Source: an uncultured Bacteroidales bacterium (GTDB taxonomy: Bacteria > Bacteroidota > Bacteroidia > Bacteroidales > UBA932). From it: a stretch of 5,619 bases of DNA. Positions 1 to 5,619 of this stretch are shown here, piece after piece. Positions within the stretch are counted from its first letter, which is position 1. Every line of letters begins with the position of its first letter. The notes beneath the pieces are model-generated. The model had not been told where the DNA came from. It saw only the letters and a list, made by a program, of their open reading frames with translations, and did no database searches. The position numbers and the translations under genes are program-made. The DNA is taken from NCBI GenBank assembly GCA_945874815.1, contig CAMCIE010000108.1:1-5619 (forward strand), in the 5' to 3' direction.

Positions 1-2
1 AT

Positions 3-980
3 TCAAAGCAGATGATAGTCAATAAGGAAAGGGTCGGTGAGCGTACTGCATATATTACATTCATGGCCCCTTATGCCAAGATTGACTCTCTCTGGATCAA
101 GGGTATTCCGCACGAGAAGATCATCACTCAGTTCAACATCAAGCAGGACAGCCTTGAAATATGGGTGAATGATCCGAAAAAACAGCCAGACACACTCTTC
201 CTTTACGTAAACTATCTGAAGACGGACACTTTGGGCTTGCTGAATCCGTTTACCGAAGAAATCAAGCTCACAAAACCGAAAGCCAGCAAGGCTGCAAAAT
301 CTTCCCGAAAGGATATCAAGAAGGAAGATACTACATGCGTCTTCACCATCGATGCCAAGCCGGAGAACATAGAGCAGAGCGGTTTCGTGATGGAATTCAA
401 ATATCCTGTCGTCACGCAGGCGTTCGACTCTCTGAGATTCTGGTTCCGCAATCCGAAGCAGCAGGAAGCGGACGGGCAATATACCGTGACCAGGGATTCT
501 CTCAATCTAAGGAAATATGTCATTATGCCTAAGCAGAAATTGCAGCAGGGCTATGAATACTATCTGAAGATACCTCATCGTAAATTCATGGATATCAATG
601 GATTTTATAATGACAGTTCGGAAGTGAAGGTTAGCCTGCCGAAAGATGACAAACTTAGCTCGCTGACTTTGAACCTTAGCAATGTCAACAACAAATATAT
701 TGTGGACCTTCTCAATGATAAAAGGGACAAGGTGCTCCGTACATTCATCATTGACAGCGACACTTCCCTGCTCTTCCCGTATTTGAAGTCAGGCAATTAT
801 TCGATAAGGATTACGGAAGACCTGAACAGGAACGGTATCGTGGATACTGGTAATCTGCTGGAGCACAAGCAGCCTGAAAAGGTCCGTTTCTACAAGCTTG
901 AAGACGGCACATTCATTATTGACATTCCTGAGATGACTGAACTTCAGCAGGATATAGATATGGAGGAAATGTTCAGATGA
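3..980 (+). CDS. Ig-like (SbsA-type) domain envelope protein, 3' part
   Basis: This is the C-terminal part of a Bacteroidota Ig-like-domain protein; its exact role is unknown. The frame is open back to the window edge (codons for S-K-Q precede the ATG at 12), and no signal peptide follows that ATG, so the true start lies upstream. Numbering from that Met, one beta-rich Ig-like unit spans about residues 10-86. A Lys/Ser-rich linker covers about 86-107. A second Ig-like unit, resembling SbsA-type Ig domains, spans about 108-210. A C-terminal beta-sandwich-like segment covers about 215-300 and holds a DxNxNGxxDTG loop (D270, N272, N274, D278) that resembles a calcium-binding loop. From memory of the family, full-length members are usually lipoproteins of 500-600 residues with the lipobox cysteine near the N terminus, which cannot be seen here. 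The stop overlaps the next gene start in ATGA, which suggests coupled translation. The family call is by overall pattern, not by search. Confidence 0.72.
   Translation, partial: SKQMIVNKERVGERTAYITFMAPYAKIDSLWIKGIPHEKIITQFNIKQDSLEIWVNDPKKQPDTLFLYVNYLKTDTLGLLNPFTEEIKLTKPKASKAAKSSRKDIKKEDTTCVFTIDAKPENIEQSGFVMEFKYPVVTQAFDSLRFWFRNPKQQEADGQYTVTRDSLNLRKYVIMPKQKLQQGYEYYLKIPHRKFMDINGFYNDSSEVKVSLPKDDKLSSLTLNLSNVNNKYIVDLLNDKRDKVLRTFIIDSDTSLLFPYLKSGNYSIRITEDLNRNGIVDTGNLLEHKQPEKVRFYKLEDGTFIIDIPEMTELQQDIDMEEMFR
962..967 (+). promoter_or_regulatory. Shine-Dalgarno-like site for the PorT-type gene
   Basis: GGAGGA lies 9 bases before the ATG at 977, inside the last codons of the upstream gene. It supports that ATG as the start and fits reinitiation at the ATGA overlap. 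Shine-Dalgarno use is generally weak in Bacteroidota, and these bases also encode Glu-Glu, so the match could be chance. Confidence 0.35.
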
Positions 981-1819
981 GAAATAAACTGATACTTGCC
1001 CTTTTGCTGCTCCCTCTTGCACTCCCTCTGTCAGCCCAGAAAATCTCCAAAAACCTTGAATTTGAGCTGACTGACACTCTTACGGATGCGTATCTTGATT
1101 CTTTGGTGATTGACAAGAAGGGATCTATTAATGATTACAGCCTTATCGGAGTACAGTATGGAGTCGCTCTGAGCCGGGTGTTCTGGAATCCTACCCAGAA
1201 GCAGGATATGGTGTTCATCCCTTTAAATCTCGGAGTGACATATACAAGATATGGCAAGATGTTCGGATACATGCCATATTTCGGCTTCCAGACAGGCCTT
1301 TTCCTCGGACGTGAGGGATACAGGTTCAAATACAACAAGGATAAAGACTACACTTACACCGTTGAAGGTGCCGAGAGTGCCTTGATTGACATGGTTGAAC
1401 TCCCCGTTCTTGCCCACATGCATCTGGATTTCTGGAAAATGAAGGTCATGATTAATCTCGGATGTTATGCCGGTTACAGATTGAAGATTCAGAGATTTCC
1501 GGGGAATACCGGTTATGTGAAGCCTGAGTTGGAGAATGCCTTCAAGGATACTGACAGGAGGGTTGACTATGGCATCAAGGGCGGAATCGGATTCGGACTG
1601 ATTTTCGACCCTGTCGAGATTCATATCCAGGGAATGTACAAGCATTCTCTGTCTTCTTTGTATGAGCCGGATTATGCAAGCAAGGATTATTACAGGTTTG
1701 CATATCCTTCCAACATAATCATATCTGTCGGTCTTCACTTCCAGATTACCAAAAGGACGGGAATGACCAGGAATCAACTGAAAAAATTAGCTAAAGAAAG
1801 TGTGTATGAAAACGAATGA
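977..1819 (+). CDS. PorT-type outer-membrane beta-barrel protein
   Basis: A 280-residue protein probably inserted in the outer membrane; the substrate or partner is unknown. Residues 1-20 form a clear Sec signal peptide (positive MRNK, a Leu-rich core, then PLSA before Q21), which supports the ATG at 977. After about 35 polar residues, alternating hydrophobic/aromatic stretches follow, such as LIGVQYGVALSRVFW, YMPYFGFQTGLFLG, MVELPVLAHMHLDF, VMINLGCYAGYRL, GIKGGIGFGLIF and NIIISVGLHFQI. They are typical transmembrane strands of the PorT/OMP_b-brl family of Bacteroidota. The last strand ends at about residue 257 and is followed by a basic tail of about 23 residues, whereas many barrels end at the last strand. 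The name refers to the broad family. Nothing shows that this is the PorT/SprT subunit of the type IX secretion system, and no such genes are nearby. It starts inside the end of the Ig-like gene and ends inside the start of ispG. Confidence 0.72.
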   Translation: MRNKLILALLLLPLALPLSAQKISKNLEFELTDTLTDAYLDSLVIDKKGSINDYSLIGVQYGVALSRVFWNPTQKQDMVFIPLNLGVTYTRYGKMFGYMPYFGFQTGLFLGREGYRFKYNKDKDYTYTVEGAESALIDMVELPVLAHMHLDFWKMKVMINLGCYAGYRLKIQRFPGNTGYVKPELENAFKDTDRRVDYGIKGGIGFGLIFDPVEIHIQGMYKHSLSSLYEPDYASKDYYRFAYPSNIIISVGLHFQITKRTGMTRNQLKKLAKESVYENE

Positions 1820-3158
1820 CAATATCAGATCTTTGGAAGTCAGAGTCGGCAACGTCGTCATTGGTGGTGACAATCCGATAGTGGTGCAGACTATGTGCAA
1901 TACCCATACTGCCGATATTGAGGCTTCCGTAGCTCAGTGCAGGAGGTTGTCTGATGCCGGAGCGCAGATGATCCGTCTGACGGTGCCTTCGATGTCTGAC
2001 GTGGAGGCTTTGGGTGAAATAAAGCGCAGGCTCAGGGAAATGGGCATTGACACCCCATTGGTCGCTGATGTGCATTTTTCTTCCGATATAGCCATTGCTG
2101 CAGCAAAAGTGGTTGAGAAAGTCAGGATTAATCCGGGAAATTTCCACAGGGACCACCAGAAGGCAAGGGAACAGTTTGCCTCTTTGGTGAAAGTGTGCAA
2201 GGAATATGGCACGGCCATCAGGATAGGTCTGAACCATGGTTCCCTTGGAGAGAGGATTACCAATATGTATGGCAATACTCCTCTGGCCATGAAGGAAGCT
2301 GTGATGGAATGGCTTGAGATGTGTGCAGAAAATGAGTTCGAAAATGTCGTAGTGTCCCTGAAGGCAAGCAACACCTATATCATGACAGAGGCTTACCGCT
2401 TGCTGTACAAGCAGATGCAGGAGAATGGAAAGGTGTATCCTCTTCATCTTGGCGTGACGGAGGCTGGCAATGGAGATGCAGGAAGAATTAAGTCTGCCGT
2501 CGGCATTTCCGCGTTGCTTTCAGAGGGAATTGGCGATACAGTGAGGGTTTCACTGACCGAGGACCCTGAAAATGAAATACCAGTGGCTGAATATCTTTCT
2601 GACAGGTATGGCCGCAGACTTCACTCTTGCATGGTCGGTTTGAGCATCGAGGGAAAGATAGCCATTGCAAGCTATCATGCCCCATCAAAGGAGAGGCTTC
2701 TGATGGATTTTTCATGCGATTTCGGCAAGAGACTGCTTGACAAGGAAATAGACCAGGTGCTGCTAAAGGGCTTCTATATTGACGAAAATGGCTCCCAGGT
2801 CATGCTTGATGGAAGTGAATATGCTTCATATCTTGAAGATGAACTGATGCAGGCTGCACGCAGGCGCTTCTACAGGCCTGAATATGTGGCTTGTCCCGGT
2901 TGTGGCAGAACTATGTATAATCTGGAAAGTACCTTCAATGAAGTAAAGCGCAGGACTTCACACCTGAAGGGAATGGTGATAGCCGTGATGGGATGTATCG
3001 TCAACGGACCTGGTGAAATGGCTGATGCTGACTGGGGATATGTCGGAGAAGGAAATGGCAAAGTGTCCATTTACAAAGGGAAGACTCCTGTCCTTCGTCA
3101 TGTCCCGGAGACCGAAGCAATCGACAAATTGCTGCAGCTGATAGAACAGGACAAATAA
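1806..3158 (+). CDS. ispG: 4-hydroxy-3-methylbut-2-enyl diphosphate synthase (IspG/GcpE), shortened form
   Basis: A cytoplasmic iron-sulfur enzyme of the MEP pathway that reduces 2-C-methylerythritol 2,4-cyclodiphosphate to HMBPP, which IspH then turns into IPP and DMAPP. Numbering from the ATG at 1806 (450 residues), the TIM-barrel domain covers about 8-265 with conserved blocks LVADVHF, EKVRINPGN, IRIGLNHGSL, VVVSLKASNT, LGVTEAG and DTVRVSLTEDP. The iron-sulfur domain covers about 358-450. The expected 4Fe-4S ligands are all present: C363 and C366 (CPGC), C397 (MGC) and E404 (NGPGE). Only about 90 residues (269-358) separate the two domains: longer than in the 372-residue E. coli enzyme, far shorter than in the roughly 600-residue Bacteroides form. 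An in-frame GTG at 1800 could also be the start (452 residues); ATG is preferred as the commoner codon, with an A-rich stretch before it. It overlaps the upstream barrel gene by 14 bases (20 with GTG), so it is probably co-transcribed. Confidence 0.96.
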   Translation: MKTNDNIRSLEVRVGNVVIGGDNPIVVQTMCNTHTADIEASVAQCRRLSDAGAQMIRLTVPSMSDVEALGEIKRRLREMGIDTPLVADVHFSSDIAIAAAKVVEKVRINPGNFHRDHQKAREQFASLVKVCKEYGTAIRIGLNHGSLGERITNMYGNTPLAMKEAVMEWLEMCAENEFENVVVSLKASNTYIMTEAYRLLYKQMQENGKVYPLHLGVTEAGNGDAGRIKSAVGISALLSEGIGDTVRVSLTEDPENEIPVAEYLSDRYGRRLHSCMVGLSIEGKIAIASYHAPSKERLLMDFSCDFGKRLLDKEIDQVLLKGFYIDENGSQVMLDGSEYASYLEDELMQAARRRFYRPEYVACPGCGRTMYNLESTFNEVKRRTSHLKGMVIAVMGCIVNGPGEMADADWGYVGEGNGKVSIYKGKTPVLRHVPETEAIDKLLQLIEQDK

Positions 3159-3161
3159 TCA
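3156..3161. other. Zero-spacer convergent gene junction
   Basis: The plus-strand ispG stop TAA (3156-3158) is directly followed by TCA (3159-3161), which is the TGA stop of the minus-strand CNNM gene. No base separates the two coding regions. I see no strong GC stem with a T-tract on either strand within about 60 bases. Transcripts from at least one side must therefore run into the opposite gene or end by another means. Confidence 0.9.
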
Positions 3162-4205
3162 GTCTGCTTTGAGAATGTCTTTCTGGGCTTCTTCCCACTG
3201 CTCTTTGGCGAGTTCCTGCATATCTACGACTTCGTCAGTCTCGTCAACGATTTCCTGACCGAGCATAGTTTCAATCACGTCTTCCATGGTTACGATTCCG
3301 CGGAATGTGCCATATTCATCGATGATGATTGAAATATGCTCCTTCTTTTCAAGAAGTTTTTCCCAGATATTGCCGACAGGTTCTTCCTCAGGGAAAGACA
3401 GAATAGGTCTTGCCACTTCTTTGAGTGTGCAGTCGAACTTATCTTCAGCCATCTTTTCGAGGATGGTCTGACGAAGCACATATCCGATGACATAGTCGCT
3501 GTTCTCCTCGTCATAGACGGGAATGCGGGAATGTGTCAGGTCATGTTCATAGAATTCCTTGATGGTCATGCTGCCTTCAGCCATCTCCACCACAACGCTC
3601 GGGGTCATGATTTCATGTGCAGTAATCTCATCGAGCTTGAGGAGATTCTGAATCATCTTCTTTTCCTCCTTTTCGATTACTTCCTCCTCTGTGGCTACGC
3701 TTACCATTGCGGAAATGTCCTCACGGCTTACGCTGACCTGATCGGAATTTCTGGAAATAATCCTTGTCAGATGCTCCATTATCCATACAATAGGGAAAGT
3801 AATGAAAATCATCATGTTGATAATAGAGGAAGCAGGAAGGGCCAGTTTCCTCCAATAGCACGAGCCGATGGTCTTGGGGATTATCTCTGAGAAGACAAGG
3901 ATGAGCAGAGTGAATATGGCAGAGAAAATACCCACAAGGGTATTTCCATACACCTCCATTACGAGTGAACCCACCAGAGAAGCACCGACGGTGTTCGCAA
4001 TGGTGTTCACACAAAGTATGGCCGATATAGGTCTGTCCGTATTCTGTTTAAGTGATTTAAGTCTTTTTGCCCCTTTGACTCCCTGGTCCTCAAGACCAGT
4101 GATGTATGAAAGAGGAGTAGATAGCAAAGTAGCCTCAAGAACAGAACATAGAGCGGATACCGCTATTGAGGCAAACATGCATAGATAAATAGCTTGTTCT
4201 TCCAT
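3159..4205 (-). CDS. CNNM/CorC-like membrane protein with CBS pair (HlyC-type C-terminal domain absent)
   Basis: A 348-residue inner-membrane protein of the CNNM (DUF21)/CorC group, linked to Mg2+ or other divalent-cation transport. The CNNM domain covers about 1-150, with hydrophobic segments near 5-28, 58-82, 88-110 and 124-147. It shows the family motifs SVLEATLLS, the Asn-rich CVNTIANTVGAS and the FSEIIPKTIG block. Residues 155-190 are charged and probably helical. A CBS pair follows: the first at about 195-255 starts with EIMTPS and includes HSRIPVYD, and the second at about 260-318 includes IIIDEYGTFRGIVTMEDVIE. The protein ends with an acidic tail of about 30 residues. The CorC_HlyC domain of about 80 residues that closes many relatives of 420-440 residues is missing; the frame ends cleanly and shorter relatives exist, so this looks natural. 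It starts 6 bases after the psd stop, so it is probably transcribed with psd. The ion carried cannot be told from sequence. The older name hemolysin-like should not be read as toxin activity. Confidence 0.9.
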   Translation of the reverse strand: MEEQAIYLCMFASIAVSALCSVLEATLLSTPLSYITGLEDQGVKGAKRLKSLKQNTDRPISAILCVNTIANTVGASLVGSLVMEVYGNTLVGIFSAIFTLLILVFSEIIPKTIGSCYWRKLALPASSIINMMIFITFPIVWIMEHLTRIISRNSDQVSVSREDISAMVSVATEEEVIEKEEKKMIQNLLKLDEITAHEIMTPSVVVEMAEGSMTIKEFYEHDLTHSRIPVYDEENSDYVIGYVLRQTILEKMAEDKFDCTLKEVARPILSFPEEEPVGNIWEKLLEKKEHISIIIDEYGTFRGIVTMEDVIETMLGQEIVDETDEVVDMQELAKEQWEEAQKDILKAD

Positions 4206-4211
4206 AATTTG

Positions 4212-4865
4212 TTAACGAAGTTCGGCAATTACAGTTTCACATGCTCTCACATTCTCGCCCAACTTGACTTTGATATCGGCATCCAAAGGCAGGTACATGT
4301 CAATCCTTGAACCGAACTTGATGATACCGCATTGTTCTGCCTTCACTCCCTTATCTCCAGGTCTTGCGTAGCATACGATTCTTCTTGCAAAAGTACCGGC
4401 AAGCTGTTTGAAAAAGACCTCTCCGTGATCGTTGCGGATACCTACGGAGGTGTGTTCATTCAACTCGGAAGCTTTTGGCAGGAAGGCCAACATATATTTG
4501 CCCGGATGATATTTGTAATATGTTACTTCACCGCTGATAGGCCAGAAATTTACATGAACATTGAAGAAATTCATATATACAGAAACCTGCATGCATTCAC
4601 ATTTGAGATGCTCTGGCTCGAATACCTTCTCAATGACAACGACTTCACCATCGGCAACGGATGTTACGATATTCTCTCCCGGCACATTGTTCCTTTTGGG
4701 AACACGGAAAAAAAACATGACGAACGCCATCATGAAGATGATGATGGCACTGAGGGTATATGAAACATAATGATATGGGACATAAGCCAGAAGAAGCCAC
4801 AAAAGCAATCCGCCGACACCCCATACCAATGCACTTGTTCCGAAACAGTCTTTATGTATTGTCAT
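4212..4865 (-). CDS. psd: Phosphatidylserine decarboxylase, short pyruvoyl form
   Basis: Makes phosphatidylethanolamine by removing CO2 from phosphatidylserine at the inner membrane. The 217-residue proenzyme has two hydrophobic segments (about 11-31 and 33-53) that anchor it. The catalytic part begins near residue 62. ADGEV (D72), the NVHVNFWP block (H104) and FGSRID (G185-S186) match the Asp/His/Ser set used for self-cleavage in this family. Cleavage between G185 and S186 should give a beta chain of about 185 residues and an alpha chain of 32 residues whose first Ser becomes the pyruvoyl group. The S186 codon is at 4308-4310. FGSR in place of the E. coli-type LGST motif, and the short length, place it in the short psd class found in Bacteroidota and archaea. 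The ATG at 4865 fits the membrane segment right after it and sits about 20 bases from the predicted transcription start. It lies between cdsA and the CNNM gene on the same strand. Confidence 0.95.
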   Translation of the reverse strand: MTIHKDCFGTSALVWGVGGLLLWLLLAYVPYHYVSYTLSAIIIFMMAFVMFFFRVPKRNNVPGENIVTSVADGEVVVIEKVFEPEHLKCECMQVSVYMNFFNVHVNFWPISGEVTYYKYHPGKYMLAFLPKASELNEHTSVGIRNDHGEVFFKQLAGTFARRIVCYARPGDKGVKAEQCGIIKFGSRIDMYLPLDADIKVKLGENVRACETVIAELR

Positions 4866-4890
4866 TATCTGTACTAATTCGATATTTCGG

Positions 4891-4921
4891 CAAAGTTACT
4901 GATTTATTTCCAATTGGCAAA
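4891..4921 (-). promoter_or_regulatory. Bacteroides-type promoter for psd
   Basis: Read on the minus strand, TTTG (4921-4918) is followed after exactly 19 bases by TAACTTTG (4898-4891). This fits the primary sigma-factor pattern of Bacteroidota, TTTG-N19-TAnnTTTG. Transcription would begin near 4885, leaving a leader of about 20 bases before the psd ATG. It lies in the only real intergenic space of the window (4866-4942), between cdsA and psd. It would let psd and the CNNM gene be transcribed apart from cdsA. Confidence 0.62.
4910..4917. repeat. CCAATTGG palindrome in the promoter spacer
   Basis: A perfect 8-base palindrome lies in the spacer directly next to the TTTG -33 element of the psd promoter. 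It could be half of an operator or nothing at all; 8 bases is short and I see no second copy nearby. Confidence 0.2.
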
Positions 4922-4942
4922 ATCTTTAGGACTTCCCTTGAA

Positions 4943-5619
4943 TCAGATAAGGTTCATTATTATAAGGTACATCACTCCGCTTGGAATAGCAAGCAGGGCA
5001 CTGTCAAAACGGTCCAGGAGCCCTCCGTGTCCCGGGATGATGTATCCGCTGTCCTTCACTTCATAATGCCTCTTCCACTGAGACTCGATAAGGTCTCCAT
5101 AAACTCCTGTTATATCGAGGATTACAGCCATCGCTATGCAGTGGGCGATATGGTATTTGAAAACACCGGTGAAATAGAATGCAAGCGCAACGAGGATGGC
5201 TGTGAGCATTCCGCCCCAGAATCCTATCCATGATTTCTTTGGAGAGATGGAAGGGAAAAGTTTCTTACCGTATTTCTGTCCGAGAGTGACTCCGAAAATA
5301 TAAGCTCCTACGTCAGAGCCCCATACGATGGCAAAGAAACAGAGCAGGATGATTCCGCTGAAATTGCCCTCGTTTGAGAATACGGTATAATTGAGCATCG
5401 TCCACGGTATGGCAATATAGAGAATCGAAGTGTAAAGACATGCGAATTTGGCGAACCTTGTTTTGTCTTTAACATACAGGGAATTGATCATCAATATGAA
5501 AAACGGAATCAGCGACAAGACTATGAACCTGGCCGGCATCCCAAAACCCTTGTACAGGTAGGACATGATGAACATTGTAGCTCCTGCAATGATTGAGAGT
5601 ATCTGAGAATAGCGGTATT
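4943..5619 (-). CDS. cdsA: Phosphatidate cytidylyltransferase (CDP-diacylglycerol synthase), 5' end outside window
   Basis: A multi-spanning inner-membrane enzyme that joins CTP and phosphatidic acid to give CDP-diacylglycerol and pyrophosphate, the branch point for all phospholipids. The frame stays open from the ATG at 5575 to the window edge (14 more sense codons), so that ATG is probably internal. Family members have about 270-285 residues and about 225 are visible. Numbering from 5575, there are several hydrophobic segments (about 15-34, 46-64, 72-94, 117-138, 142-160, 193-208). The motifs SDVGAYIFG (D88) and SPKKSWIGFWGG (about 111-122) are present. The full CdsA signature runs from S165 to D191, with K168-R169, K174-D175, the HGG of PGHGGLLDRFD and D188-R189-D191 all as expected (5003-5083). 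The protein ends right after the last membrane helix. psd follows 77 bases downstream on the same strand, serving a later step of phosphatidylethanolamine synthesis. Confidence 0.95.
   Translation of the reverse strand, partial: YRYSQILSIIAGATMFIMSYLYKGFGMPARFIVLSLIPFFILMINSLYVKDKTRFAKFACLYTSILYIAIPWTMLNYTVFSNEGNFSGIILLCFFAIVWGSDVGAYIFGVTLGQKYGKKLFPSISPKKSWIGFWGGMLTAILVALAFYFTGVFKYHIAHCIAMAVILDITGVYGDLIESQWKRHYEVKDSGYIIPGHGGLLDRFDSALLAIPSGVMYLIIMNLI

Noticed and set aside
1223..1777. Open frame of 184 codons on the minus strand inside the barrel gene
   Set aside because: Opposite a gene with a clear signal peptide and barrel strands; no recognisable domain or start signal of its own.
1800..1805. 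GTG at 1800 as the ispG start
   Set aside because: Possible, but it adds only two residues (with a Cys) and the ATG at 1806 is the more likely codon; kept as an alternative in the ispG entry.
977..1819. Type IX secretion subunit PorT
   Set aside because: Only the broad barrel family is supported; there are no other secretion genes here and the gene context does not match.
1791..2447. Open frame of 218 codons on the minus strand inside ispG
   Set aside because: It lies fully opposite a strongly conserved ispG; its His/Cys-rich, featureless translation is typical of an antisense shadow.
3336..3890. Open frame of 184 codons on the plus strand inside the CNNM gene
   Set aside because: Antisense to clear CBS and CNNM motifs; Cys/His/Phe-rich translation with no known pattern.
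4083..4099. Perfect 6-base stem with a 5-base loop (CTGGTC-CTCAA-GACCAG)
   Set aside because: Deep inside the CNNM coding region, with no T-tract on either strand; not a terminator.
4152..4164. Small hairpin AGCGG-ATA-CCGCT
   Set aside because: Stem of only 5 bases in the CNNM N-terminal coding region, of a size expected by chance.
4925..4953. Possible terminator after cdsA (CCTT...AAGG pairing)
   Set aside because: Only 4-5 base pairs, a loop of about 9 bases and no proper T-run; readthrough from cdsA into psd remains possible.
4760..5233. Open frame on the plus strand across the psd-cdsA gap
   Set aside because: It is antisense to the CdsA signature and to the psd start, and has no plausible promoter or domain.

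Overview
The window reads as ordinary chromosomal DNA from a member of the Bacteroidota, most likely order Bacteroidales. Three things point there. The first two genes are an Ig-like envelope protein and a PorT-type outer-membrane barrel, both typical of the phylum. The only clear promoter matches the Bacteroides-type pattern TTTG-N19-TAnnTTTG. The IspG sequence is of the Bacteroidetes/plant lineage. I cannot name a genus. I see no mobile element, tRNA, rRNA, CRISPR array or sign of recent transfer, and coding density is close to 100 percent.

Left half, plus strand (1-3158): a tightly packed run of three genes. The first is the 3' part of an Ig-like-domain protein that starts outside the window. 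It overlaps by 4 bases (ATGA) a 280-residue secreted PorT-type beta-barrel protein. That gene in turn overlaps by 14 to 20 bases ispG, the iron-sulfur enzyme of the penultimate step of the MEP isoprenoid pathway. The overlaps suggest one transcript with coupled translation; its promoter lies upstream of the window.

Right half, minus strand (5619 down to 3159): cdsA (CDP-diacylglycerol synthase, 5' end outside the window), then a 77-base gap with a good promoter, then psd (phosphatidylserine decarboxylase, short form), then after 6 bases a CNNM/CorC-like membrane protein with paired CBS domains. CdsA makes CDP-diacylglycerol and Psd makes phosphatidylethanolamine, so two steps of one phospholipid pathway sit side by side. 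The serine-adding enzyme PssA between them is not in the window.

The two gene runs converge with no spacer: the ispG stop codon and the CNNM-gene stop codon are directly adjacent at 3156-3161, with no visible intrinsic terminator. The most notable single observation is the 450-residue IspG. It is much shorter than the roughly 600-residue form I know from Bacteroides, yet longer than the E. coli form, as if most of the middle (A*) domain had been lost. I found no convincing novel multi-gene system.
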